Below, piece by piece: positions 42,600 through 50,842 of a stretch of 64,000 nt of DNA. Source of the DNA: Deltaproteobacteria bacterium (GTDB lineage: Bacteria > Desulfobacterota > Desulfarculia > JACQYL01); assembly GCA_016208165.1 (NCBI GenBank), contig JACQYL010000058.1, positions 34,455 through 98,454 of the forward strand, in the 5' to 3' direction. Numbering within the stretch: position 1 is the first letter of the stretch; each line of letters opens with the position of its first letter. A program made the translations under genes and the position numbers. Below the pieces are notes generated by a model. It was not told the DNA's origin and did no database searches. It saw only the letters and a program-made list of their open reading frames with translations.

Positions 42600-43332
42600 G
42601 CTGCACTCTCTGTGCAAAACCTACAAAGGCCAAATCGCCCTCGATTCGCTGACTCTGGATACGGGCGAAGTGAAAGCATTGGCCGTCATCGGGCCGTCGG
42701 GCGGCGGGAAATCAACCCTGCTGCGTATCATCGGAGGCTTGGAAAGGCCCGATTCCGGAACCGTACGGCTTAACGGACTCGAGGTCGAATACGACGAACC
42801 CAAGCTGATCCAGTACCGGCGGGGCATTGGAACGGTTTTTCAGGCGTTCAATCTGTTTTCTCATTTAAACGCACTCGAAAATATTACCCTGCCGTTGGAG
42901 AAGGTGCACGGGTACAACCCTTCCGAAGCGGAACGATGGGCCCGGGAGCTTCTTCGTCACTTCCATCTCGAGGATCATGCGTTGAAGAAGCCTGCCGAGC
43001 TTTCAGGGGGACAGCGGCAAAGGGTGGCCATCGTGCGGGCCATCTCCATCAAACCCAGGGTCCTGCTGTTTGACGAACCCACGTCCGCTCTGGATCCCGA
43101 GATGTCCGCGGAGGTGCTGGAAGTCATTTCTCGGTTGAAACGCGAAGGCAGGGACATCATCATGGTTACGCACGAAATGGGATTCGCGCGGGCCGCAGCC
43201 GACCAGGCGGTTTTCCTCGCGAACGGAGCCATTGTCGAGTACGGCCCCGCGGAACAGGTCTTCTCCCGACCTTCCGACCCCATCACCCGAACGTTTCTCT
43301 CGAGAGTCACCCGATTTCAAGCGCCGGCCTGA
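42589..43332 (+). CDS. Amino acid ABC transporter ATP-binding protein
   Basis: A 247-residue ABC ATPase. Walker A GPSGGGKST, Q-loop in GTVFQAFNLFSHL, signature LSGGQRQRVAIVRAI, Walker B VLLFDEPTSALDPE and H-loop MVTHEMGFARAAADQ. These are the features of GlnQ/HisP-type transporters. It overlaps the permease gene and completes the transporter. An expected C-terminal PxxxxTxxFL motif is seen as PSDPITRTFLSRV. Confidence 0.95.
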   Translation: MRLELHSLCKTYKGQIALDSLTLDTGEVKALAVIGPSGGGKSTLLRIIGGLERPDSGTVRLNGLEVEYDEPKLIQYRRGIGTVFQAFNLFSHLNALENITLPLEKVHGYNPSEAERWARELLRHFHLEDHALKKPAELSGGQRQRVAIVRAISIKPRVLLFDEPTSALDPEMSAEVLEVISRLKREGRDIIMVTHEMGFARAAADQAVFLANGAIVEYGPAEQVFSRPSDPITRTFLSRVTRFQAPA

Positions 43333-43338
43333 TTCGCG

Positions 43339-43348
43339 CACACGTGTG
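43339..43348. promoter_or_regulatory. 10-bp palindrome CACACGTGTG
   Basis: A perfect palindrome seven bases after the ABC ATPase stop and about 190 bases before the small conserved gene at 43536. It could be an operator; no second copy is nearby. Confidence 0.25.
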
Positions 43349-43535
43349 TGGTCAAGATCGGTGCGTTGTGTTATTATACATATAAGGCGGTGCGGAATAG
43401 AGATCCGTGTCGGGACGGAATTTCCGACCCGAGGAAGCGAGAGCGAATGCTGTGACCGTTGTAAGCCGCCTGGGAAAGGGCGAGGCGAGGGTTTCGGGCC
43501 CGCCGAACGTAACTTTCGAGAAAGGAGGCCGAGTG

Positions 43536-43841
43536 ATGAACAGCTTGGCAGGGATCTTGTTCACAGGAACCGGTCCGATCCTGATCTTGACTACGTACAA
43601 GAGTTTTACGGACCCCAAATTCGTAGACAAGGTTCGTCAGAAAGGCATCAACAAGTTCATCGCGTACGAAGTGCCGGTGGATCTGTGTAAAAAGAAGTAT
43701 GGTAACCACTACGACGTCATCCTTGGAGACCTCAACCAGACAGACGACCTGCGGGTGCTCGACTATAACGGTCATAACGTGTTCTACAACTTCAGTTTCG
43801 ATGAGTTGGGCGCGCCGATACTCTTTGAGCCGAAATCCTAG
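43536..43841 (+). CDS. Small conserved-looking hypothetical protein
   Basis: A 101-residue protein with a very good ribosome-binding site (AAAGGAGG) before ATG 43536. The first 20 residues are hydrophobic (SLAGILFTGTGPILILT), followed by alternating strands and helices: SFTDPKFVDKVRQKGINKF, IAYEVPVDLCKKKYG and YDVILGDLNQTDDLRVLDYNG. It looks like a compact alpha/beta domain. I do not recognise it. Its stop codon abuts repeat copy C. A frame extending upstream to 43407 exists but lacks a better start. Confidence 0.65.
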   Translation: MNSLAGILFTGTGPILILTTYKSFTDPKFVDKVRQKGINKFIAYEVPVDLCKKKYGNHYDVILGDLNQTDDLRVLDYNGHNVFYNFSFDELGAPILFEPKS

Positions 43842-43996
43842 TAACAGCCCGTTGAAAAAGCCGGGTTATTACAGGCCGTTGAAAAACGATGAGATGCAAG
43901 GCGCGCGAATCTCGAGGAATGAGTCGTACATAGAGTACGTCGCAGTGACGAGGGATGAAGCGCAACGCCGCAGATCGCGTTTTTCAACAGCATGGT
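43842..43996. repeat. Dispersed repeat with terminal inverted repeats (copy C, with extra left end)
   Basis: Core 43870-43996 matches A and B (shared TACATAGAGTACGTCGCAG and GATGAAGCGCAAC). A truncated extra left end (TAACAGCCCGTTGAAAAAGCC, 43842-43862) precedes it, as in copy B. The right terminus reads CGTTTTTCAACAGCATGGTA, slightly degenerate. It starts directly after the stop codon of the gene at 43536. Confidence 0.85.
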
Positions 43997-44062
43997 AAGC
44001 AATCGGAGCAATGCTCCAGCAGGCTTCTAGCCTCGCCCTTTGGCCACAGCCGAATTCAACAA

Positions 44063-44090
44063 GGGGCTTCCCGTCGAGGGAGCCCTTTTT
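44063..44090 (+). terminator. Intrinsic terminator
   Basis: GGGGCTTCCC, loop GTCGA, GGGAGCCC, then TTTTT (44086-44090). One bulged base in the stem. It lies downstream of the 43536 gene and repeat copy C and upstream of rpiA, so it probably ends the former transcript. Its place argues against an rpiA start at ATG 44093. Confidence 0.65.
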
Positions 44091-44134
44091 CCATGCTCGG
44101 TACAATCACTTCAATATCGGAGGCAGCGTTCACA

Positions 44135-44842
44135 TTGGAATCGACGAAGAAACGGGATGCGAAAGAAGAAAAACGTCTGGCGGCAATGGCGGCTGTTGAA
44201 CTCGTCAAGGACGGACAGGTGGTGGGGCTCGGAACCGGATCCACGGCAGCCTTTGTGATCGAGGAGCTGGGACGGCGGGTGCGCGAGCAAGGGCTCCGGA
44301 TCCAGGGGGTGCCTACTTCTTACGAGGCGTCTCATCTGGCGCGGAAAGTCGGCATAACCCTGCGCTCCATGGACAATGTCTCCGGCATTGACATTGCCAT
44401 TGACGGCGCGGATCAGGTGGATCCTTCAAAAAACCTGATCAAGGGCGGCGGCGCCTCCCATGTTACCGAAAAAATCGTGGACGGGTTCGCCGATCGTTTT
44501 GTAGTCATTGTGGACAGCTCGAAACTGGTCCCCAGGCTGGGGGGGAGTTTTCCCGTGCCCGTGGAAGTCATTCCGGTGGCCCTGTACGCGGTCATGGCGG
44601 CCGTGGAAAAAGTGGGCGGAAGACCCGAGCTGCGCATGGCGGTCCACAAAGCCGGACCCGTGATTACCGACCTGGGCAACCTGCTTCTGGACGTGCATTT
44701 TGACGGTATAGACGATCCCGCGGCCCTGGAAATGCGTCTCAACAACATCACCGGCACCGTTGGAAACGGGCTCTTCGTCGGCATGACGGACCAGGTCATC
44801 ATCGGCGACAGCCTGACCGGATCCGCTCGCTGGATGGAATGA
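44135..44842 (+). CDS. rpiA: Ribose-5-phosphate isomerase A
   Basis: A 235-residue enzyme converting ribose 5-phosphate and ribulose 5-phosphate in the pentose phosphate pathway. Family motifs: GQVVGLGTGSTAAFVIEEL, IDIAIDGADQVDPSKNLIKGGG with the catalytic Asp residues, and Lys in DSSKLVPRLG. The end NNITGTVGNGLFVG is typical. TTG 44135 behind GGAGG (11 bases) gives a family-like N-terminus; ATG 44093 is in frame but begins just after a terminator U-tract. It converges with the aldolase gene. Confidence 0.92.
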   Translation: MESTKKRDAKEEKRLAAMAAVELVKDGQVVGLGTGSTAAFVIEELGRRVREQGLRIQGVPTSYEASHLARKVGITLRSMDNVSGIDIAIDGADQVDPSKNLIKGGGASHVTEKIVDGFADRFVVIVDSSKLVPRLGGSFPVPVEVIPVALYAVMAAVEKVGGRPELRMAVHKAGPVITDLGNLLLDVHFDGIDDPAALEMRLNNITGTVGNGLFVGMTDQVIIGDSLTGSARWME

Positions 44843-44912
44843 GGTTCTTTCAGAGTGTTTCTTTTACGAAACGTTCCTTCCGGCCGCTGAATTCCGAATA
44901 GCAGGCCGTTCC

Positions 44913-45701
44913 TCAAGCCGCGTGGGACACGTGGGCGAGGGAACGGTTGGAGTGCACGATGGTTCTCAGCCGGCGGAGAAGCAGTTTGGGATTCGGATGC
45001 TGGAACACGTTGCGGCCGATGGATATGCCTGCGGCGCCCGCCTTCATGGCCTCCTGAACGCAGCGAATCAGGTCTTCTTCCCGATCGATCTTGGGTCCTC
45101 CGGCGATCACCACGGGCGCGCAGCAGCCTTGTACCACGGATCGAAAACTCTCCACCGAACCGGTATAGGGCACTTTGACCACATCGGCGCCCAGTTCCGA
45201 AGCCAGCCGGGCGGCGTGCGCCACCAGACCCGGATCGAATTCATCCTTTACCTTTTTTCCCCGCACGTAAGCCATGATCAGGAGCGGCAGACCATAGGTC
45301 CGGCATTTGGATGCAACAGCCCCGGCATCGGCCAACATCTCCGCCTCGTACCGGTTTCCCAGATTCACGTGAATGGATACCGCGTCCGCGCCCAGACCCA
45401 GGGCGTCCTCCACCTTGGCTACGAGCACTTTGCGGATTCCGGATGAAGTCAGGTTCGTGCCGCCGGACAGATGCAGGATGATGCCGACGTCGGCGGGCAA
45501 GTCCCACGGCAGCTCCCGAAGCATGCCGCTGTGGAGGATCACGGCGTTGGGCCGCGCCTGAAGGATTGGGTCCAGCGCGTCCCTCATGGAAACCAATCCC
45601 TTTAACGGACCCGCGGTGAACCCGTGATCCAGAGGGACAATCACGGTCCGACCCGTGGTCGGATCCAGGATATGTCGCAGACGGGGGTTGAAAGAGCGCA
45701 T
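44913..45701 (-). CDS. ADTH synthase / DhnA-type class I aldolase
   Basis: A 262-residue TIM-barrel class I aldolase. TVIVPLDHGFTAGPLKGL, GIILHLSGGTNL, GADAVSIHVNLG, the Schiff-base Lys in GADVVKVPYTG, APVVIAGGPK and ISIGRNVFQH match 2-amino-3,7-dideoxy-D-threo-hept-6-ulosonate (ADTH) synthase more closely than ordinary fructose-bisphosphate aldolase. That enzyme starts the alternative route to dehydroquinate in archaea and some Desulfobacterota. Context agrees: mqnA lies 12 bp upstream on the same strand and shikimate kinase lies across the divergent promoter, so the cluster joins aromatic supply to menaquinone. A general aldolase role remains possible. Confidence 0.82.
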   Translation of the reverse strand: MRSFNPRLRHILDPTTGRTVIVPLDHGFTAGPLKGLVSMRDALDPILQARPNAVILHSGMLRELPWDLPADVGIILHLSGGTNLTSSGIRKVLVAKVEDALGLGADAVSIHVNLGNRYEAEMLADAGAVASKCRTYGLPLLIMAYVRGKKVKDEFDPGLVAHAARLASELGADVVKVPYTGSVESFRSVVQGCCAPVVIAGGPKIDREEDLIRCVQEAMKAGAAGISIGRNVFQHPNPKLLLRRLRTIVHSNRSLAHVSHAA

Positions 45702-45713
45702 GTTCCACCTCCC

Positions 45714-46565
45714 TCACGCATCGAAAAACCGGAGCGGGACCGGCTCGGGAAGCACGCCCCGGGCGTGGAGCTTATCGAAAAACGCACGAAGCCCCTCGAT
45801 CAGCGGGGGATCGAGATCGAAGACCAGCCGATCCATGTAACTGTAGATGAGGCCTTCATCGAGGCCGCTTCGCGCGGCGGCGGCGCGGGATACGTCGGCA
45901 AGGGCGACACGGCTTTTGCGTTTGGAATCGAGCAGGGTTTCCAGCGCTCTCCGCACGCGATCCGGATGCGCCTCGGCGAACTCCCTGCGCACCACCCACA
46001 GGGCAAAGACAAACCCGAGTCCCGTCTCCTCACGCCACCAATCCGCCAGATCGTAGCGATATTGAAAACCGCCGTTGGTCCCCATGCGGAGTGCGAGATC
46101 TCCGATGACCAGGGCCGCATCCGGCCGTTCCTTCCGGAGGACTTCCGGATGAATCCGAACGGTCTCGTACCGCGGCCGCACTCCCTTGCCGTTCTCGAGC
46201 AGCAGCTTGAGTAACGCGATCGAAGTCTCCGACTCTTCGGTCACCCAGATCCGTTTCCCGTCCAGTTCGTTCACCGGCATCTGCGTGACCAGGAAAACGC
46301 TTCTCACCGGACCGAAGCTCGATATGGACAGGTCGGGCAAGATCAGGTATCGTTCGAAGTGGCGGGCGTATTCCACGCAGGAAACAGGGCTGATGTCCAG
46401 CTCGCCGATTCGGACCCGGCGGTTCAGACATGCCGGGGCGCCGGGCGCCAGTTCCAATTCGTCCGAGGGGGAGCGTTGTTCGAGATGATAGTACACGGGG
46501 TCCGAATTCATGTATCGGATCCGGCCGACGCGGACTTTGGGGTTTGTACGTGATTCACACATCAT
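45714..46565 (-). CDS. mqnA: Chorismate dehydratase, futalosine menaquinone pathway
   Basis: A 283-residue periplasmic-binding-protein-fold enzyme that dehydrates chorismate to 3-[(1-carboxyvinyl)oxy]benzoate, the entry to the futalosine route. Family features: VRVGRIRYMNSDPVYY at the start, GELDISPVSCVEYARH, RSVFLVTQMPV and ALVIGDLALRMG. It has no signal peptide, so it is cytoplasmic. ATG ATG at 46565/46562 is chosen so that the palindrome at 46572-46585 lies upstream; earlier in-frame starts (46586 and 46613) would put it inside the gene and add an atypical N-terminus. It is probably transcribed with the downstream aldolase. Confidence 0.9.
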   Translation of the reverse strand: MMCESRTNPKVRVGRIRYMNSDPVYYHLEQRSPSDELELAPGAPACLNRRVRIGELDISPVSCVEYARHFERYLILPDLSISSFGPVRSVFLVTQMPVNELDGKRIWVTEESETSIALLKLLLENGKGVRPRYETVRIHPEVLRKERPDAALVIGDLALRMGTNGGFQYRYDLADWWREETGLGFVFALWVVRREFAEAHPDRVRRALETLLDSKRKSRVALADVSRAAAARSGLDEGLIYSYMDRLVFDLDPPLIEGLRAFFDKLHARGVLPEPVPLRFFDA

Positions 46566-46571
46566 CTTTAA

Positions 46572-46585
46572 TGACCACGCGGTCA
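46572..46585. promoter_or_regulatory. Operator-like palindrome TGACC-N4-GGTCA (site 1)
   Basis: TGACCACGCGGTCA, a 14-base inverted repeat seven bases upstream of the mqnA ATG. A near-identical site lies 47 bp away (46619-46632). Placement over the likely translation or transcription start of mqnA suits a repressor site. Confidence 0.6.
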
Positions 46586-46618
46586 TCCCTAACCGCTTAA
46601 AAAGGATTTGCAATTAAG

Positions 46619-46632
46619 TGACCACATGGTCA
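46619..46632. promoter_or_regulatory. Operator-like palindrome TGACC-N4-GGTCA (site 2)
   Basis: TGACCACATGGTCA, identical to site 1 at 12 of 14 positions. Centre-to-centre spacing is 47 bp, about 4.5 helical turns. It lies about 50 bp before the shikimate kinase ATG, so one dimeric regulator could control both directions. Confidence 0.6.
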
Positions 46633-46681
46633 ATAATAACCATTCTGAAAGGCAAAAGCAACCGCTTTCTGACGCTGTCTC

Positions 46682-47284
46682 ATGCGCGATCGTAACCACT
46701 TTGAAGATCCCGTTGCTCACTCAGCTAACGCCGTAGTTCGGCTGGCGTTGATCGGATATCGATGCACCGGCAAGTCGTCCCTGGCGCAAATCCTGGCCCA
46801 ACAATGGGGATGGCGCGCCGTGGATCTGGATAAGGTGCTCCAGGAAAGAGCGCGCAAAGACATTGCCGATCTGGTGCGCGAACAGGGATGGCATTCGTTT
46901 CGCATGATCGAGGCCGAGCTGTTGCGCGAATTCTCGAAGCACGAACGGGTGGTCGTGGCCACAGGGGGAGGCATCATCGAAACGCCCGAATGCCGGGAGA
47001 CGCTGAAAAGGGACTTTTATACCGTGTGGCTCACCGCCGACATCCATACGATCCTCCAACGCATGAGCAAAGACGCCAACACGGCTGCGCAGCGCCCTCC
47101 CCTCACGGACAAGACGCCTGAAGAGGAAGTGCGAAGCCTCCTCGAACACAGAAGACCCTGGTATCAGGAGTGCTCGATCCTGAAGCTCTCCACGGACCGG
47201 ATGTCTCTGCCCCGGTTGGCGGCTGAAATCGAGAAAGCCATGCATCGTGGGGATAAAGAAGAGTTCCCCATTAGAATAGAGTAA
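46682..47284 (+). CDS. aroK: Shikimate kinase
   Basis: A 200-residue P-loop kinase forming shikimate 3-phosphate on the way to chorismate. Walker A reads LIGYRCTGKSSLA, the shikimate-binding Asp lies in AVDLDKVLQER, and the Gly-rich VVVATGGGIIETPE and lid-region Arg (RPPLTD) are present. It is the first gene of the rightward arm and its TAA overlaps the ATG of mqnE. This links chorismate supply directly to menaquinone synthesis. Confidence 0.92.
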   Translation: MRDRNHFEDPVAHSANAVVRLALIGYRCTGKSSLAQILAQQWGWRAVDLDKVLQERARKDIADLVREQGWHSFRMIEAELLREFSKHERVVVATGGGIIETPECRETLKRDFYTVWLTADIHTILQRMSKDANTAAQRPPLTDKTPEEEVRSLLEHRRPWYQECSILKLSTDRMSLPRLAAEIEKAMHRGDKEEFPIRIE

Positions 47285-48411
47285 TGAAAAGGAACATCAT
47301 GTTTGCACAACCCACGGATCCCGCTCTGCGGAAAATCGAAAAAAAGCTCGAGGCCGGCAAACGCCTGGACGCGGAAGACGGGAACCATTTGTATCGAACC
47401 CACGACCTCCTGGGGCTGGGCGTTTTGGCGCACGGGGCGCGTCTGGCCGCCAACGGGCGCAAAGCGTATTACGTATACAACCAGCACATCAACTACACCA
47501 ATATCTGCAAGAACCTTTGCCGATTCTGTGCGTTCGGAAGAGAGGCCGACCGGGAAGGCGCGTATTTCATGACCCTGGACGACGTGGAGGCGGCTCTCCG
47601 CTGCCGCGAGGCCGAACCCATCACGGAGATTCACGTGGTGGGAGGCGTACATCCCGATCTTCCGGCCGATTACTATTTCGACCTGGTCCGGAGGATAAAA
47701 AAGGTGCGCCCCCACGCCACGGTCAAGGCGTTTACCGCGGTCGAGATCCACCATCTGGCAAAATTGACCGGAAGCACGTTGGCGGATACCTTCCGGCGAT
47801 TGAAAGAGTGCGGTTTGGAAGCCATGCCCGGCGGCGGGGCCGAGGTGTTTTCTCCCCGGATACAGGAAGAGCTGTTTCCGCGCAAAATAGGCGCCGACGA
47901 GTGGCTCGAGGTCATGCGTGAAGCCCACCGGGCCGGCATCCGGACCAACGCCACCATGTTGTACGGACATGTGGAAACCGTCGAGGAACGGGTGGAGCAC
48001 TTTCTGAGATTGCGGGCGTTGCAGGACGAAGTCGAAGGCTTCATGGCGTTCGTGCCGCTGGCCTTTCATTCAAAAAACACCCGCTTGTCTCACTTGCCCC
48101 CCACCACGGGGTACGACGATCTCAAGACCGTGGCCGTGGCGCGCCTTTTGCTCGACAACTTTCCCCACATCAAGGCCTACTGGGTCATGCTGGGACTGAA
48201 ACTCGCGCAGGTGGCCCTGTCTTTCGGAGCCGACGACATGGACGGCACCATTGTCGAGGAAAAAATCTCCCACACGGCCGGCGCGGAGAGCCCCAAGGGC
48301 GTCTCCAGGTCCCTGCTCCGAGGCTTGATCGAGGAAGCCGGGTTCGAACCGGTGGAACGGGACGCTTTTTATGGGTCCGTGGAAGGAAGCGCGCATGCCG
48401 CCCACGCTTGA
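47284..48411 (+). CDS. mqnE: Aminofutalosine synthase
   Basis: A 375-residue radical SAM enzyme that joins the MqnA product to SAM, forming 6-amino-6-deoxyfutalosine. The cluster motif is CKNLCRFCAF (CxxxCxxC), and GADDMDGTIVEEKISHTAGA near the C-terminus is characteristic of MqnE as opposed to MqnC. ATG overlaps the aroK stop by one base. Its 3' end overlaps mqnC by 17 bp. Confidence 0.94.
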   Translation: MKRNIMFAQPTDPALRKIEKKLEAGKRLDAEDGNHLYRTHDLLGLGVLAHGARLAANGRKAYYVYNQHINYTNICKNLCRFCAFGREADREGAYFMTLDDVEAALRCREAEPITEIHVVGGVHPDLPADYYFDLVRRIKKVRPHATVKAFTAVEIHHLAKLTGSTLADTFRRLKECGLEAMPGGGAEVFSPRIQEELFPRKIGADEWLEVMREAHRAGIRTNATMLYGHVETVEERVEHFLRLRALQDEVEGFMAFVPLAFHSKNTRLSHLPPTTGYDDLKTVAVARLLLDNFPHIKAYWVMLGLKLAQVALSFGADDMDGTIVEEKISHTAGAESPKGVSRSLLRGLIEEAGFEPVERDAFYGSVEGSAHAAHA

Positions 48412-49456
48412 AGGAATCATCAAACGCGTGAAAGACGGACACCGTGTAAGCATGGACCAAGCCGCGGCCTTGTACGCGCAAGCGGAGTTCCTTGACCTCG
48501 GAGCACTGGCCCACGGCCGCCGCCTGGCCCTTCACCCCGACATGCGCGTGACCTACGTGGTGGACCGGAATATCAACTATACGAATGTGTGCGTGTCCGG
48601 ATGCCGGTTTTGCGCATTCTATAAAGCACCGGGATCGCCGGACGGATACGTTCTCAGCCGCGAGGAACTGGCCCGGAAGATTCAAGAGACCATCGATGTG
48701 GGCGGCACTCAGATTCTGCTTCAGGGAGGCATGAATCCGGAACTTCATCTCGACTATTATGTGAACCTGCTCCGCTTTATCAAGGAACGGTTCCCCATTC
48801 ACGTGCACGGGTTTTCACCGCCCGAAATCGTGTTCATGGCCGAGATCGAGGGAATCACCATCCGGGAAGTGCTTATCGCACTGATCGACGCGGGCCTGGG
48901 GTCCATACCCGGCGGGGGAGCCGAAATCCTGGTGGATGATGTGAGAAGCAAAGTGTCTCCACGCAAGTGCACGGCGGATCAGTGGTTCGAAGTCATGCAT
49001 ACGGCCCATACACTGAGGCTCCGCACCACGGCCACCATGATGTTCGGCCAGATCGAAACGCCCGAACAGCGGCTGGAGCACCTTTTCAGAGTCCGGGACC
49101 TGCAGGATGAAACGGGCGGATTTACCGCGTTTATCCCATGGACGTTTCAACCTCGGAATACTCAGATCAAGGTGGACCCCCTGGGGGGCGTGGCCTACTT
49201 GCGTATGTTGGCCATCTCGAGAATCGTGTTGGACAATGTGGCCAATCTTCAGGCCTCCTGGGTTACCCAAGGCGCAAAAATCGGACAGATCGCTCTCACT
49301 TTCGGCGCCAACGACCTGGGCAGCACCATGATCGAAGAGAACGTCGTGGCCGCGGCAGGGGTGCGCTTTCGTCTGTCGCAACAGGATATGGTGCGCCTCA
49401 TCCGCGACGCGAACTTCACACCGGCGAAAAGAGATACGTTCTATAACCTGATTTGA
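48395..49456 (+). CDS. mqnC: Cyclic dehypoxanthine futalosine synthase
   Basis: A 353-residue radical SAM enzyme of the same family as MqnE. It cyclises dehypoxanthinyl futalosine to the cyclic product. Cluster motif CVSGCRFCAFYKAPG; later GANDLGSTMIEENVVAAAG is the MqnC signature. ATG at 48395 follows GGAAGGAAG and lies inside the end of mqnE, so the two are coupled; an earlier ATG at 48371 is in frame but has a weaker site. The nucleosidase MqnB and the last enzyme MqnD are not in the window. Confidence 0.94.
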   Translation: MPPTLEGIIKRVKDGHRVSMDQAAALYAQAEFLDLGALAHGRRLALHPDMRVTYVVDRNINYTNVCVSGCRFCAFYKAPGSPDGYVLSREELARKIQETIDVGGTQILLQGGMNPELHLDYYVNLLRFIKERFPIHVHGFSPPEIVFMAEIEGITIREVLIALIDAGLGSIPGGGAEILVDDVRSKVSPRKCTADQWFEVMHTAHTLRLRTTATMMFGQIETPEQRLEHLFRVRDLQDETGGFTAFIPWTFQPRNTQIKVDPLGGVAYLRMLAISRIVLDNVANLQASWVTQGAKIGQIALTFGANDLGSTMIEENVVAAAGVRFRLSQQDMVRLIRDANFTPAKRDTFYNLI

Positions 49457-49463
49457 TCGGACC

Positions 49464-49540
49464 GAGGAGAACCCTTTGAAAAGGGTTCCCCTCGCGCTCC
49501 CCTCCCAAATCTTTTAAGTCGGTTTTGGGCGCACCGCCCA
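49464..49540. repeat. Hairpin repeat module (copy 3)
   Basis: GAGGAGAACCCTTT pairs with AAAGGGTTCCCCTC around GA (49464-49493). The tail CTCCCAAATCTTTTAAG with GGGCGCACCGCCC follows, as in copy 1. It separates mqnC from the amidohydrolase and could act as an internal attenuator. Confidence 0.65.
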
Positions 49541-49573
49541 AGACCTGACGACTGGACACCTGACCGGATCGAC

Positions 49574-50842
49574 ATGAACGACGATTCTCATTCAAGCACC
49601 CGCAACCAAGAAACCGTTTCTCCTCCCCCACGAGTGCATCGCGCCAAATGGGTCATGATGACCCCGGATCGCATCATCGAAAACGGCGCCGTAACAGTGG
49701 TCGGGAATACCATCTCGAGGGTAGAGCCATGGGGAAACGGCTCGGCCTCCTCCTCCCGTCGCGTGACGGATCACGGTACGGGCCTGCTCATGGCGGGCGC
49801 CATCAATGCGCATACCCACCTCGATCTGTCCGCTCTGAAGGGCCGGGTGCACGGGTCCGGAACGTTTCTGTCCTGGGTCCGTTCGCTCCTACAGGAAAGG
49901 GGGCGGATGGATCCCGAAGCGGCGGAATCAGAAGCTTTGTCCGCGGCAAGGAACCTGTGTTCCCGAGGGACCGCCTGCGTGGCGGACATCGGCGCCGGCC
50001 CGGCGGGCATCCAAAGGCTGAGGCAGGCGAACCTATGCGGCTGGTTTCTCTGGGAGGTGCTGGGTGGTTCGCCGTTGCCCCGGGCGTCCCTGAGCAAGCC
50101 GCTTCTCAACGCCGCGTCCTGTGAACCGGGTCTGTCCCTGGCGGGTCATGCACCGCACACAACGCCTTCGGAAACGCTCGTTTCCGCTAAACAACGCACG
50201 AAGGAAAAGGGATTGCTGTTCTCCATCCACCTGGCGGAGTCGGAAGAGGAAGCCGCATTTATCCGCACGGGAAAGGGCGAGTGGGCCGACTTTCTAAGCG
50301 AACGGGGCATCACTCTCGTTCTCCCTCGAACCCAACGGGATACGCCGGTCGCGTACGCCAACGAACTGGGACTCCTGGACGAAAGGACGTTGGCCGTTCA
50401 TCTGAGACTGGCCGTCTGGGAGGATCTTCGCCGATTAGCGGAAGCACGCTGCAACGTATGTATCTGTCCGAGGAGCAATATGCGCATGTACGGAACCATG
50501 CCCCCGGTGGAAGACATGCTGAGAGCGGGCATTCGACCGGCTCTGGGAACGGACAGCCTCGCCAGTGTGGACGATCTGGACGTGTGGAAGGAAGCGGCGT
50601 TCCTCGCTCGTCAGCTACCGAATCTTTCGCCCCGCGACATCATGGCCATGGCCACGTCCAACGGGGCCCGGGCTTTGGGGCTCCATTCGCATTTCGGAGA
50701 GTTAATTCCGGGCAGGAGAGCGTTCATGGCGTTCCTGTCCCTCGATGGGTATACGGCGGAGGATGTTTTGGAACGGGCCGTATACGGTGAAGAAAGGAAA
50801 GGGGTCAAGTCTGCTCTTGGCTCTTGTTCCGATACACTTTGA
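49574..50842 (+). CDS. Aminodeoxyfutalosine deaminase-like amidohydrolase, altered C-terminus
   Basis: A 422-residue metal-dependent amidohydrolase. Metal ligands: AINAHTHLDLSAL (HxH, about residue 76), GHAPHTTPSE (His), IHLAESEEEA (His) and ALGTDSLASVDDLD (Asp). In the futalosine route of several bacteria such an enzyme removes the amino group of 6-amino-6-deoxyfutalosine between MqnE and MqnB, and its place after mqnC supports this. The last 13 residues (GVKSALGSCSDTL) are encoded by the left arm of the inverted-repeat element at 50801-50971, so the original C-terminus was replaced. Whether activity survives is open. Confidence 0.82.
   Translation: MNDDSHSSTRNQETVSPPPRVHRAKWVMMTPDRIIENGAVTVVGNTISRVEPWGNGSASSSRRVTDHGTGLLMAGAINAHTHLDLSALKGRVHGSGTFLSWVRSLLQERGRMDPEAAESEALSAARNLCSRGTACVADIGAGPAGIQRLRQANLCGWFLWEVLGGSPLPRASLSKPLLNAASCEPGLSLAGHAPHTTPSETLVSAKQRTKEKGLLFSIHLAESEEEAAFIRTGKGEWADFLSERGITLVLPRTQRDTPVAYANELGLLDERTLAVHLRLAVWEDLRRLAEARCNVCICPRSNMRMYGTMPPVEDMLRAGIRPALGTDSLASVDDLDVWKEAAFLARQLPNLSPRDIMAMATSNGARALGLHSHFGELIPGRRAFMAFLSLDGYTAEDVLERAVYGEERKGVKSALGSCSDTL

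Noticed and set aside
43955..44134. Longer rpiA start within repeat copy C or at ATG 44093
   Set aside because: The repeat and an intrinsic terminator lie in this stretch, and the family N-terminus begins after TTG 44135.
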